DNA of 64,000 nt from Pedobacter roseus (GCF_014395225.1 NZ_CP060723.1:248001-312000), one strand, 5' to 3'. Positions 29,266-38,701 are shown, counted from the stretch's first letter. Notes: generated by a model from the letters alone, not told the origin. A program made the numbers and translations.

Positions 29266-31167
29266 ATGAAAAATAAATATATCCTTGCTTTTTTATTTGT
29301 GATGGGTTTATCATCATGCAAGAAATTCTTAGATACCGAACCAACCGATTTTTATAGCCCATCTAATTATTACGAAACGGCCGACCAGTTGCAGGTAGCG
29401 CTTAACGGCATTTACAGCAACATGATGTACGAACGGATGTACGGGCAGGTGCTGAATTTTAATTTTGTGAGTGCAACCGACGAAATGTTACCGAACAGAC
29501 CGGTAAATGGCGAGGCCCGCGGATTGTATTATTCGTACGATGCCGGTCATGCTTATGTTGCCGATGTTTGGCGCTGGCCTTATCTGGGCATCAACAATGC
29601 AAATGTGCTGATCGATAACATCAACAAACCCACAATGGATGAAAAACAACGTGGTTATATCAAAGGTCAGGCTTTATTTTTAAGGGCATATAATTACTTT
29701 ATCCTCACCACCAATTTTGGCGAGGTGCCACTTATTCTGCACAGCCCGGGTATTGCCGAAACCAATATTGCAGCCTCATCTCAAGCGGCAGTGTATGGGC
29801 AGATTGTTGCCGATTTAAAAGAAGCCGAAACCTTATTGCAGGGCAGAACGGCTGCTAGCCTTGGCTACAATGATCAGGTGACCATTACCGCAGTACAGGC
29901 TATGCTGGCCCGTGTGTACCTGTATTGGGCAGGTTATCCCACCAACGATGCCACTAAATATGCGGATGTGATTGTATATGCAAATAAAGTGATCAATTCT
30001 GGGCTTCATGCCTTAAATCCCGATTACAAACAAGTTTTTATCAATTTATGTCAGGATAAGTACGATGTTAAAGAAGATATTTTAGAATGGGGCTCTGCCG
30101 GTGCTGCCGCTGGTGTAACCAATAAAACAGGTAATGATATAGGAAATTTCGTAGGTATCCAGTCGGCAATACTTACCGTAAACGGAGCTTTTGATCCTGC
30201 ATCTTATGCTGCTGTTGGCTGGGTACAAACCACTAAAAAGTTATTTGATAGTTATGAAGTTGAGCCAGGTAGTACACTGGTGAATAAAGCATCTTTGGAT
30301 ACCCGCAGGGACTGGAACTGTGCCGATTTCATCTGGACGGTAAATACCACAACCGCTACAAGGATTAAAACCGATAAACCAAATCCCTGGCAAATGATGT
30401 GCGGGAAATTTCGCCGCGAATATGCTCCGGAAGCTTCGAGAAATCTGGGTACTTACAACATCAACTGGCCGGTAATCCGCTATTCGGATGTATTGTTAAT
30501 GAAAGCTGAAGCCGAAAACCAGGTAAACGGACCAACTGCAGCTGCTTATGATGCCATTAATCAAGTAAGGAAAAGAGGTTATGGTACCATGTACGGCAAT
30601 ATTGTTAAAAACATTACCGTGGTAAACGGTGGTTCGGGTTATAGTGCAGCTAATCCACCATTGGTTACCATCAGCGGTGGTGGTGGCTCTGGTGCAACAG
30701 CCGTTGCCATTGTTTCTACTGCTGGCGTAGTTACCGGCGTAAAATTAACCAGTCGTGGAAATTTAACCGCTGCCGGCCCATATTTTACCAGCGCGCCAAC
30801 TGTAAGCATTGCGGCACCAGCAACAGGTGTAACTGCTACCGCTACCGCAAGCATTACTAACGGCAACGAATACCTGCTTGCGCCTGGATTAAACAAAGCT
30901 GATTTCCAATTGGCGATCAGAGACGAACGCATGCGGGAGTTGTGTTTTGAAGCTTACCGTAAAGCCGACCTCATCCGTTGGGGTAATTTTGTAGGTGATA
31001 TGCAGGCTTTTGCCAATTATGCGGTTGCAAACGGGGTTTCTGCAACTACCGGAAATGCCATTGGTTACTCGGGCATCACAGGGATTACGCAAAGGCATGT
31101 GTTTTTACCCAAACCAACCTACGAATTAAACTTAAATAAGGCCCTGGTTCAAAATCCCGGATATTAA
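29266..31167 (+). CDS. SusD/RagB lipoprotein with repeat insertion
   Basis: A 633-residue surface lipoprotein (lipobox LSSC, Cys18), longer than the usual 500-560. The SusD fold is clear: NYYETADQLQVALNGIYSNM, QALFLRAYNYFILTTNFGEV and the C-terminal RDERMRELCFEAYRKADLIR. Between YDAINQVRKRGYG and that last motif, residues about 445-535 are an insertion rich in Gly, Ala, Thr and Val with two copies of a repeat (ITVVNGGSGYS...PLVTISGGGGSGATA and VKLTSRGNLT...APTVSIAAP). This resembles beta-rich repeats of fibre or adhesin proteins. It partners the SusC encoded 21 bases upstream. Confidence 0.93.
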   Translation: MKNKYILAFLFVMGLSSCKKFLDTEPTDFYSPSNYYETADQLQVALNGIYSNMMYERMYGQVLNFNFVSATDEMLPNRPVNGEARGLYYSYDAGHAYVADVWRWPYLGINNANVLIDNINKPTMDEKQRGYIKGQALFLRAYNYFILTTNFGEVPLILHSPGIAETNIAASSQAAVYGQIVADLKEAETLLQGRTAASLGYNDQVTITAVQAMLARVYLYWAGYPTNDATKYADVIVYANKVINSGLHALNPDYKQVFINLCQDKYDVKEDILEWGSAGAAAGVTNKTGNDIGNFVGIQSAILTVNGAFDPASYAAVGWVQTTKKLFDSYEVEPGSTLVNKASLDTRRDWNCADFIWTVNTTTATRIKTDKPNPWQMMCGKFRREYAPEASRNLGTYNINWPVIRYSDVLLMKAEAENQVNGPTAAAYDAINQVRKRGYGTMYGNIVKNITVVNGGSGYSAANPPLVTISGGGGSGATAVAIVSTAGVVTGVKLTSRGNLTAAGPYFTSAPTVSIAAPATGVTATATASITNGNEYLLAPGLNKADFQLAIRDERMRELCFEAYRKADLIRWGNFVGDMQAFANYAVANGVSATTGNAIGYSGITGITQRHVFLPKPTYELNLNKALVQNPGY

Positions 31168-31190
31168 TTCACCTCAAAACAGAAATAAAG

Positions 31191-32111
31191 ATGAAATATC
31201 TATTCAATATATGTTTGCTTGCAGGTTTATGTTTTACGGCCTGTAAAAAAGACCTCACCACCGATGCCCCAACCGCGGGCATCAATCTCAATAATGCCCG
31301 TTCTACCATTGGTGATACCTTGGTATTTAAACTCGGCGATACCTGTAAGTTTTCGCTTGATGGTTATGCAGATAATATTGCTTTTTGGGCAGGTACCGTT
31401 GGCAATAAATACGAATACCGCGATAGGGCAATGGCTTTGGGCATTCCAACGCTATCATTTACAAGTACGGCACAGTTTGGCACACAAACCAATACCTTAC
31501 AGGTTCTGGCAACCGATAAACTCCCTTCGAGGGATTCGGCCACTGTGGTAAACGCCGCCTGGACAAACATCACCGCCCGCACGCCTTTGGCTACCAGCGC
31601 CACTGCGGTAAATACCGGCAATGTTAATCTATCGGATTTGGTAAACGGCATCAACGATTCACTGTTTATAGCCTTTAAATATTCGGGCGTTACAGGCTCT
31701 ACACAAAGAACCTGGACCATTACCAATTATACAGTGAATAATGTATTAGCTGATTACAGCTATAATTTGGGTTCATTGGTAACCGATAATGCCTATTGGA
31801 CACGATATGGCAATGTTTGGAACCCGGCAACTGCAAGATGGGTGCCCACAACAACTGCATTAACCATTGTAGGAGGAGCCTCAAACCCAACAAATACCAG
31901 CTGGATTGTAAGCAAAGCTTTATATGTTGGTCGCGTTTCTCCAGATGTTTCAACCGCAACCGTAAAAAACATCACCGCATCAGCAACTACTGCTTATGCT
32001 TATAAATATGGAGCCGTGGGCAAATACAGGGCAACATTTGTTTCTTATAATGTTAATCCCAACGAAAGTAAAACCAGCATCAAAGAATTTAATATTAAAG
32101 TGATCCAGTAA
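31191..32111 (+). CDS. DUF5017-like surface lipoprotein of the PUL
   Basis: A 306-residue lipoprotein (lipobox CFTAC, Cys17, followed by KKDLTT). After a Thr/Ala linker it has a PKD-like beta domain with GDTLVFKLGDTCKFSLDGYADN and NIAFWAGTVGNKYEYRDR, the pattern of DUF5017 proteins that follow susCD in many PULs. A second beta domain (about 125-300) ends KTSIKEFNIKVIQ. By analogy with SusE/F-like proteins it probably binds glycan at the cell surface. It lies 23 bases after susD and 19 bases before the lyase gene. Confidence 0.8.
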   Translation: MKYLFNICLLAGLCFTACKKDLTTDAPTAGINLNNARSTIGDTLVFKLGDTCKFSLDGYADNIAFWAGTVGNKYEYRDRAMALGIPTLSFTSTAQFGTQTNTLQVLATDKLPSRDSATVVNAAWTNITARTPLATSATAVNTGNVNLSDLVNGINDSLFIAFKYSGVTGSTQRTWTITNYTVNNVLADYSYNLGSLVTDNAYWTRYGNVWNPATARWVPTTTALTIVGGASNPTNTSWIVSKALYVGRVSPDVSTATVKNITASATTAYAYKYGAVGKYRATFVSYNVNPNESKTSIKEFNIKVIQ

Positions 32112-32130
32112 AGCAAAGGAGATAGAAAAA

Positions 32131-34191
32131 ATGATAAAATTGAAGGTATTGTTACCCCTGTTTCTTTTGTGTTTTACCACGATTTTGGCTGTTGCGCAGG
32201 AAGAGCCTTATGCGGTAATTATGGAACGCATTACCCAGGATCTTCAATCGGGTGTAAATGATGGTATACTGGTTAAGAAGCTAAACAAAGATCTGTTATC
32301 CTTAAATGCTGATGGAAGTTGGACCGATATCAATTATAATGATGCGCAGTATGATCCATTAAATCGGATTAAAAATATGGCAACAGCTTACATTCGGGGT
32401 TCCAATAAGCTTTATAATAATACCGAAATCCATACTGCTATTGTTAAATCACTACAGAACTGGCTGGATAAAAATCCGAAGAACAAAAACTGGTGGTATA
32501 ACGATATTTTTTATCCGCAGGCCATCGGGCAGATTTTAATCCTGATGCGGAATGCCAAAACACAGCTTCCTGCCGAACTGGAAAAAGCATTGATCATCAG
32601 AATGATCCGCAAATTGAAGGCTGGCGATGGTGCCAATACTTCTGATGAAGCGCTACATTTTCTGTACCGTGGCTGTTTGACTAAAAACAAAGCTACTTTA
32701 GATTCAGCAGCGAAATACCTTTACGAACCGATTTCTATTGCTGATGGAAAAGAGGGCGTTCAGGTAGATGGAAGTTACTACCAGCATGGCAAACAACAGG
32801 CAATTGCCAGTTATGGGAGGGTATTTGCAGGCAATTCGGTTAATGCTGCATTTTATTTACGTGGAACAGAATATGCTTTGCCAAAAGATCAGCTGGCTAT
32901 TTTGGTCAACTATCTTAAAAATACCTTTCTGAAAACGGTAAGGGGATCGTTCTATGATTTTAATGTACGTGGCCGCGGCATCAGCCGTAAAGATTCGTTA
33001 AGCAGTGGTATGGGCGGGATGGTGAGCAAAATAAAACTCTTCGATCCTGAAAATGCCGCTTATTGGGATGCTTCTATTAAACGTACTTCAGGAGCACAGG
33101 ACCCAAGTTATAAAATTGAGCCATCGCATGCCCAGTTCTGGAAAAGTGGTTATACCCTGCACCTCCGTCCCGGATATACTTTTAGTGTACAAACGGCATC
33201 AACAAGAACGCTCCGCACCGAACGTGGGAACAATGAAAACATATTAGGTAAATTTCTTCCTGATGGGGCAACTAACATCCAGCGTAGCGGATCAGAATAT
33301 GCCAACCTGATGCCAGTTTGGGAATGGGATAAAATCCCCGGCACCACTAATAGAGATTATCCTGATGATAAGGGTGCTACCATCCAGAAGGAGTGGGGCA
33401 TCCCCGGCACTACAAAATTTGCAGGTGGAGTGAGCGATGGTATATATGGTGTATCCTGCTACGATTTAAATTACGATAGTGTTCAGGCAAAAAAAGCATG
33501 GTTCTTTTTTGATAAGGAGGTAGTTTGTTTGGGAGCAGGGATTGTAAGCAATGCAAAAGAAAATATTACCACAACGGTTAACCAGGCCTGGTTACGTGGA
33601 GAGGTTTTTTCTTCAAAAGGAAATGGTGAAAAATGGGCTGTTCATGATAGTATTGGTTATATTTTTCCTGAAGGAGGAAACGTAGAAATCAGTGATAAGC
33701 CTCAAACTGGTAGCTGGCATCGTATCAATTATTTTCAAAGTAACACCGAACTCAAACATAATGTATTTAAAATCTGGTTAAATCATGGTCAGAATCCTCA
33801 AAATGCCAGTTATCAATATATTGTAGTGCCTGGTGTTGATGCGGCCGGATTAAAAAAATACAACCGCTCACTTATTCAGATCATAAAAAATACAGAAGAA
33901 CTGCAAGCCGTAAATCATAAAGGTTTAAATATGCTGCAAGCCGTTTTTTATAAAGCAGGTACTTTATCAACCGATGGAATATTGCTCTCGGTTGATCAGC
34001 CCTGTACCATTTACATCAAAAACTTAAAGAGTAAAAATCCTACACTTTACATTGCCGATCCTGCACAGGAAAATACCAGCATTAACCTGTCGTTAAAGTT
34101 GCCCGGCCTATCTAAAATCCAAAATATCAACTGTAATCTGCCAACTGGTCCACAAGCAGGTGCCACGGCAAATTTTAACATTAAAGAATAA
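32131..34191 (+). CDS. Polysaccharide lyase family 8 (chondroitin AC/hyaluronate lyase type)
   Basis: A 686-residue exported lyase (signal ending ILAVAQ) that should cleave glycosaminoglycans by beta-elimination, giving 4,5-unsaturated disaccharides. Residues at catalytic positions match the known chondroitin AC lyase spacing: Asn169 (GDGANTSDE), His219 (YYQHGKQQ), Tyr228 (IASYGR), Arg282 and Arg286 (RGRGISRKD) and Glu369 (RGNNENILGKFLPDGA); in chondroitinase AC they are 175, 225, 234, 288, 292 and 371. An alpha-toroid (about 30-330) is followed by beta-sandwich domains. Chondroitin, hyaluronan or a related polymer is possible; the exact substrate cannot be read. It is followed after 14 bases by GH88. 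Confidence 0.93.
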   Translation: MIKLKVLLPLFLLCFTTILAVAQEEPYAVIMERITQDLQSGVNDGILVKKLNKDLLSLNADGSWTDINYNDAQYDPLNRIKNMATAYIRGSNKLYNNTEIHTAIVKSLQNWLDKNPKNKNWWYNDIFYPQAIGQILILMRNAKTQLPAELEKALIIRMIRKLKAGDGANTSDEALHFLYRGCLTKNKATLDSAAKYLYEPISIADGKEGVQVDGSYYQHGKQQAIASYGRVFAGNSVNAAFYLRGTEYALPKDQLAILVNYLKNTFLKTVRGSFYDFNVRGRGISRKDSLSSGMGGMVSKIKLFDPENAAYWDASIKRTSGAQDPSYKIEPSHAQFWKSGYTLHLRPGYTFSVQTASTRTLRTERGNNENILGKFLPDGATNIQRSGSEYANLMPVWEWDKIPGTTNRDYPDDKGATIQKEWGIPGTTKFAGGVSDGIYGVSCYDLNYDSVQAKKAWFFFDKEVVCLGAGIVSNAKENITTTVNQAWLRGEVFSSKGNGEKWAVHDSIGYIFPEGGNVEISDKPQTGSWHRINYFQSNTELKHNVFKIWLNHGQNPQNASYQYIVVPGVDAAGLKKYNRSLIQIIKNTEELQAVNHKGLNMLQAVFYKAGTLSTDGILLSVDQPCTIYIKNLKSKNPTLYIADPAQENTSINLSLKLPGLSKIQNINCNLPTGPQAGATANFNIKE

Positions 34192-34205
34192 TACAGATAC
34201 TAATC

Positions 34206-35393
34206 ATGATGAAAAAAACCAATTTAATTGCCGCATTACTCGTGCTAACAGGGCTAAGTGCTTTTGGCCAGATCGAAAAGAAGCCGATGGCCCAACTAAT
34301 CAACGATGAATTCAAATTTGCTGCCGATCAGTATAGGGTATTGGCTAAAAATATTCCGGTAGGTAAAACCCCGCAAACATTCGAAAACGGTAAACCTGTA
34401 AATTACGATATCAAGTGGTGGTGCAGTGGTTTCTATTCAGGCAGTTTGTGGTACATCTACGAGCAGACCAAAGATGCCAGCATAAAACAAGAGGCCGAAG
34501 CGGCCTTAAAAGTAATAGAGCCCAACCAAACCTATACCGGAAACCACGATCTGGGTTTTATGATGTACTGCAGTTTTGGGAATGCCTATCGCCTAACAGG
34601 CAAAGCAGAATACAAAGCGGTGATTGAGCGATCGGCAGAATCTTTGGCTACACGTTATCGCCCTGTTGTCAAATCTATCCAGTCATGGAATAAAAGCAAA
34701 TTATGGGAGTGCCCTGTAATTATTGATAATATGATGAACCTCGAAATGATGAACTGGGTGAGTGATAACGGAGGGGATAAAAAGTTTAAGGAAATTTCGG
34801 TAATCCATGCTAATACTGCTTTAAAAAATCATTTTCGCCCCGATTTTAGTTCTTTCCATGTGGTAGATTATAATCCGCAGACAGGTGAAGTGATCAGAAA
34901 AGCCACCTGGCAAGGTGCAGCAAACTGTTCGGCATGGTCGCGTGGACAAGGCTGGGCTTTATATGGCTATACCATGATGTACCGTTTTACCAAAGATCAA
35001 ACCTATTTAAAACAGGCCAAAGGCATTGCGCATTTCATCTTAAACCACCCGAATTTACCTGCCGATAAAATTCCTTTCTGGGATTTTGATGCACAAGGAA
35101 TTCCTTTTGCTAAACGCGATGCTTCTGCGGGTGCGCTGATGGCTTCGGCATTGTTAGAGCTTGGTCAATATACTTCGGGTAGCGAAAAAGCCGAATTTAA
35201 ATCTGCTGCCGAAACCATGATCTATTCACTTTCTAGCAGTGCTTACCATGCAAAACTGGGTGAAAATGGCGGCTTTTTGTTGATGCACAGCACAGGTGCT
35301 TACCCATTAAACAGCGAAATTGACGTGCCGCTAATTTATGCGGATTACTATTATTTAGAGGCTTTGGCAAGGTATAAAAAGTGGTATTTGTAG
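34206..35393 (+). CDS. Unsaturated glucuronyl hydrolase, GH88
   Basis: A 395-residue exported GH88 enzyme (signal ending LSAFGQ) that hydrates the 4,5-unsaturated uronic acid at the end of lyase products and releases it as 4-deoxy-L-threo-5-hexosulose uronate. The two essential aspartates are visible: Asp115 in NHDLGFMMYC and Asp174 in PVIIDNMMNLEMM, matching Asp88 and Asp149 of the Bacillus enzyme in spacing. The aromatic substrate pocket (WWCSGFYSGSLWYIYE, SAWSRGQGWALYGY) is also typical. It completes the operon from susC and supplies the substrate for KduI. Confidence 0.95.
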   Translation: MMKKTNLIAALLVLTGLSAFGQIEKKPMAQLINDEFKFAADQYRVLAKNIPVGKTPQTFENGKPVNYDIKWWCSGFYSGSLWYIYEQTKDASIKQEAEAALKVIEPNQTYTGNHDLGFMMYCSFGNAYRLTGKAEYKAVIERSAESLATRYRPVVKSIQSWNKSKLWECPVIIDNMMNLEMMNWVSDNGGDKKFKEISVIHANTALKNHFRPDFSSFHVVDYNPQTGEVIRKATWQGAANCSAWSRGQGWALYGYTMMYRFTKDQTYLKQAKGIAHFILNHPNLPADKIPFWDFDAQGIPFAKRDASAGALMASALLELGQYTSGSEKAEFKSAAETMIYSLSSSAYHAKLGENGGFLLMHSTGAYPLNSEIDVPLIYADYYYLEALARYKKWYL

Positions 35394-35427
35394 AATTGAT
35401 AAACGATAGGGTTTAAATAAAAAGATT

Positions 35428-35524
35428 CGTCATTGCGAGGAGGAACGACGAAGCAATCTTTCATGCTAGTGATTCTTGCTATAAAGATTGCTTCGTCGGC
35501 TGAAAAAGCCTTCTCGCAATGACG
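35428..35524. repeat. Palindromic intergenic repeat (CGTCATTGCGAG family)
   Basis: A 97-bp element with outer arms CGTCATTGCGAG (35428-35439) and CTCGCAATGACG (35513-35524) and inner arms GACGAAGCAATCTTT (35447-35461) and AAAGATTGCTTCGTC (35483-35497). This sequence type is a widespread REP/MITE-like intergenic repeat in bacteria. It separates GH88 from the DUF2264 gene and may fold in RNA and lower read-through. Confidence 0.75.
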
Positions 35525-35604
35525 ACTTTTGGCAGCTTGTCATCGCCACATCATTGTATATTAATGGAAATCGAATTATTATAAAATAGATTAGAACAAA
35601 ATTG

Positions 35605-36828
35605 ATGAAATATAAACTATTTTTTTCTGCCCTGCTGATTTTCTCGCAGCTGGCTTATGCACAAAAGAAACCCACAACCGGTGCCGAAGACCGCGCATTT
35701 TGGGTGAAAACGCTTAACAGGATTGCTTATCCTGTAATCCACAATTTAGCCAATGAAACCTTAAAAAAGAATATGCCCTTAGAAAAGGCTCCTGGTTATG
35801 GTTTAAATGCCGCTAAAGTGACTTATTTAGAAGCTTTGGGCCGTACCATTGCAGGTGTAGCACCATGGCTGGCTTTGCCCGATGATGATACCGCAGAGGG
35901 TAAACTCAGAAAAACCATGCGTAGCGAACTTTTAAAAGCCCTGGCCAACTCGGTAAATCCCGAAAGCCCTGATTATATCAGTTACCGTTCAGAAAGCCAG
36001 CCTATTGTAGATGCGGCTTATGTTGCTCATGCTTTTCTTCGTGCACCAAAAGCACTGTGGGAGCCGCTTGATGAGGTTACGAAAAAAAGATTTATCGAAG
36101 AATTTAAATCCTTGCGTACGCGCAGCGGCGCCTATAACAATTGGTTATTGTTTTCGGGTTTAACCGAAGGCTTTTTATTGAGCATAGGCGAACAGTACGA
36201 TCCTGCCCGTGTTCAGTTTTCGATCAATAAAATGAAAGAATGGTATGTTGGTGATAGCTGGTACAGTGATGGCGAGAAATTTAGCATGGATTATTACAAT
36301 TCTTACGTAATCCACCCGATGCTGGTTGATCTGTTGAAAGTATTGGTTGATAAGAAAAAAGCACAACAGGCCGATTATGATCTGGCGTTGAAAAGAATGG
36401 TGCGCTATTCTGAATACCTGGAAAGGATTATTTCTCCGGAAGGTACTTACCCGGCTTATGGACGTTCTATTACCTACCGCACGGCGGCATTTCAGGCCCT
36501 GGCGCAAACCGCTTTAATGGAGAAACTGCCCGAATATGTTAAACCTGCACAGGTACGAGGTGGATTAAGCAAAGTAATGCATAATCTTTACGATGGAAAT
36601 CAGAACTTTGATGATAAAGGATGGCTGGTGCTTGGCTTCAACGGTCACCAGCCGGAAGTAGCCGATACCTATACCTCTACAGGAAGTTTATACATGGCCA
36701 GTCTTGGTTTTTTAACCTTAGGATTGCCTGCCGATAATAAATTCTGGACAGATTCGCCAGCACCATGGACCAGTTTAAAAGCATGGAGCGGAGAAACCAT
36801 AAAAAAGGACTATAAAGTTGAGTATTAA
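35605..36828 (+). CDS. DUF2264 family protein
   Basis: About 407 residues from the ATG at 35605 (a TTG directly before it also opens the frame). A signal peptide ends LAYAQ. The body is an alpha-rich DUF2264 domain: ALGRTIAGVAPWLALPDDD, ESQPIVDAAYVAHAFLRAPK, NNWLLFSGLTEGFLL, YSDGEKFSMDYYNSYVIHPM and FNGHQPEVADTYTSTGSLYM. The family is probably an alpha/alpha-toroid related to glycan-active proteins, with no proven reaction that I know of. It sits between GH88 and kduI in a uronic-acid PUL, so work on a lyase product is a fair guess. Confidence 0.88.
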   Translation: MKYKLFFSALLIFSQLAYAQKKPTTGAEDRAFWVKTLNRIAYPVIHNLANETLKKNMPLEKAPGYGLNAAKVTYLEALGRTIAGVAPWLALPDDDTAEGKLRKTMRSELLKALANSVNPESPDYISYRSESQPIVDAAYVAHAFLRAPKALWEPLDEVTKKRFIEEFKSLRTRSGAYNNWLLFSGLTEGFLLSIGEQYDPARVQFSINKMKEWYVGDSWYSDGEKFSMDYYNSYVIHPMLVDLLKVLVDKKKAQQADYDLALKRMVRYSEYLERIISPEGTYPAYGRSITYRTAAFQALAQTALMEKLPEYVKPAQVRGGLSKVMHNLYDGNQNFDDKGWLVLGFNGHQPEVADTYTSTGSLYMASLGFLTLGLPADNKFWTDSPAPWTSLKAWSGETIKKDYKVEY

Positions 36829-36917
36829 TACCAATAATAAATATCGTATAAATATATTTGCGGATAAGATCTGTGATATGAGTTCAGGTCCTAATCTCAA
36901 AACTCAATTTTTAACCA

Positions 36918-37757
36918 ATGAATAAATTCGAAAGCCGTTACACTCAAAGCCCTAAAGAAGTTAAACAAATGGATACCGCTGCTTTGCGGGATAATTTCCT
37001 GATCGAAAACGTATTTGAGGCAAACCAGGTAAACTTAACCTTATCACATTTTGATAGATACATTGTTGGCGGTGCCATGCCTGTTGATCAGAAAATCGCA
37101 TTACCAAACCCTGACGATTTAAAAGCGACCTACTTTTTAGAGCGCAGAGAATTGGGTATCATTAATGTAGGTGGAAAAGCAGTAGTAACAGCCGACGGCG
37201 AAAAATACGAATTGGATTATAAGGAAGCTTTATATATCGGCAAAGGTACAAAAGAAGTGTTTTTTGAATCTGCTACCCCTGGTGAAGCCGCTAAATTATA
37301 CATCAATTCTGCACCTGCACACCACACTTACCCTAACAAAAAGGTGAGTAAAGCAGAAGCAGAAATTGTAGAACTTGGAACACCTGAAACTGCTAACCAC
37401 AGGATTATCAACAAACTATTGGTGAACAGCGTTTTGCCAACCTGTCAGCTGCAGATGGGCATGACGGAGTTAAAATCGGGCAGTGTTTGGAATACCATGC
37501 CAGCGCATACGCACGATAGAAGGATGGAAGCTTATTTCTATTTTGAAGTTCCAAAAGGACAAAGTGTTTGCCATTTTATGGGGCAGCCGCAAGAAACCCG
37601 TCATATCTGGATGCAAAACGATCAGGCAGTAATTTCGCCCAACTGGTCAATCCATTCGGGTGCTGGTACAAGTAATTATACCTTCATTTGGGGCATGGCA
37701 GGCGAAAATCTTGATTATGGTGATATGGACCATTGCGCCATTACCGAATTGAAATAA
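36918..37757 (+). CDS. kduI: 5-dehydro-4-deoxy-D-glucuronate isomerase
   Basis: A 279-residue cytoplasmic cupin isomerase that converts 4-deoxy-L-threo-5-hexosulose uronate, released by GH88, to 3-deoxy-D-glycero-2,5-hexodiulosonate. Metal ligands are present at His197, His199, Glu204 and His246 (MPAHTHDRRMEAYFYFEVP and WSIHSGAGTSNYTFIWGM), one residue off the E. coli numbering. The length agrees with the family. It is followed by kduD after 70 bases, which include a short copy of a Bacteroidota intergenic repeat. Confidence 0.97.
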   Translation: MNKFESRYTQSPKEVKQMDTAALRDNFLIENVFEANQVNLTLSHFDRYIVGGAMPVDQKIALPNPDDLKATYFLERRELGIINVGGKAVVTADGEKYELDYKEALYIGKGTKEVFFESATPGEAAKLYINSAPAHHTYPNKKVSKAEAEIVELGTPETANHRIINKLLVNSVLPTCQLQMGMTELKSGSVWNTMPAHTHDRRMEAYFYFEVPKGQSVCHFMGQPQETRHIWMQNDQAVISPNWSIHSGAGTSNYTFIWGMAGENLDYGDMDHCAITELK

Positions 37758-37768
37758 TAATTTCTTAC

Positions 37769-37806
37769 CGTCATCTCGACTGAAGCGTAGCGGAATGGAG
37801 AGATCT
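37769..37806 (+). repeat. Intergenic repeat fragment (GTCATCTCGACTGAAG family)
   Basis: CGTCATCTCGACTGAAGCGT starts at 37769 and continues to a GGAGAGATCT end at 37806. It has the form of one arm of a common Bacteroidota palindromic intergenic repeat. Only one arm is present here, between kduI and kduD. Confidence 0.6.
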
Positions 37807-37827
37807 AAAAACTGAATTTTAAACATC

Positions 37828-38592
37828 ATGTCGAACATATTTAATTTAGCAGGTAAAACTGCATTAGTTACCGGTTGTAAAAGAGGCATTGGTAAAGCCA
37901 TGGCTTTAGCTTTGGCCGAAGCAGGTGCCGATGTTATTGGTGTTTCCGCCAGCCTCGAACTGCAGGGAAGCGCCATCGAAAAAGAAGTAACTGCATTAGG
38001 CAGAAAATTTTACGCCTATCAGTGCGATTTTGGGAAACGCGAAAATACCCTGGCCTTTGCTGCCCAGGTAAAAGCCGATCATCCGGTTATCGATATACTG
38101 GTAAATAACGCGGGAACCATTTTACGTAAGCCTATTGCCGAACACCCTGATGAATACTGGGATGAGGTAATTGCAGTAAACCAAACTGCACCATTTATCT
38201 TAACCAGGGAAGTGGGAAGGGATATGGTTGCACGTGGTAGCGGAAAAGTAATTTTCACTGCATCTTTACTTTCGTTCCAGGGGGGGATTACTGTGCCTGG
38301 TTATGCTGCCAGTAAAGGCGCAATTGCTTCTTTAACCAAAGCTTTTGCTAACGAGTGGGCTTCAAAAGGCGTTAATGTAAATGCCATTGCACCAGGTTAT
38401 ATTGCTACTGATAATACTTCCGCCTTACGTGAAGATCAGGATAGAAGTACTTCAATTTTATCACGTATCCCTGCCGGAAGATGGGGAACACCAGAAGATT
38501 TTAAAGGGCCAACCTTATTTTTGGCTTCACCAGCCAGCGATTATGTACATGGTACGATATTGACCGTTGATGGCGGTTGGATGGGAAGGTAA
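37828..38592 (+). CDS. kduD: 2-dehydro-3-deoxy-D-gluconate 5-dehydrogenase
   Basis: A 254-residue short-chain dehydrogenase that reduces the KduI product to 2-keto-3-deoxygluconate with NAD(P)H. The Rossmann motif TGCKRGIGKA (15-24), NNAG (93-96), catalytic Ser near 146 (TASLLSF) and Tyr159-x3-Lys163 (GYAASKG) are all present. The C-terminus (YVHGTILTVDGGWMGR) is the usual SDR end. Its position after kduI supports KduD over other SDRs. The KDG kinase and aldolase needed next are not in this window. Confidence 0.95.
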   Translation: MSNIFNLAGKTALVTGCKRGIGKAMALALAEAGADVIGVSASLELQGSAIEKEVTALGRKFYAYQCDFGKRENTLAFAAQVKADHPVIDILVNNAGTILRKPIAEHPDEYWDEVIAVNQTAPFILTREVGRDMVARGSGKVIFTASLLSFQGGITVPGYAASKGAIASLTKAFANEWASKGVNVNAIAPGYIATDNTSALREDQDRSTSILSRIPAGRWGTPEDFKGPTLFLASPASDYVHGTILTVDGGWMGR

Positions 38593-38623
38593 GTTAGTCC
38601 TGAGCCGATGATTCGGAGGATTC

Positions 38624-38660
38624 AAACCTCGCAGGTTTTAAAAACCTGCGAGGTTTTTTT
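38624..38660 (+). terminator. Intrinsic terminator after kduD
   Basis: AAACCTCGCAGGTTTT (38624-38639) pairs with AAAACCTGCGAGGTTT (38641-38656) and is followed by a T run. It closes the PUL. Confidence 0.8.
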
Positions 38661-38701
38661 ATGCAATTCGGACTGAAGAGTTGGGATTAATGACTTTGGA
38701 C

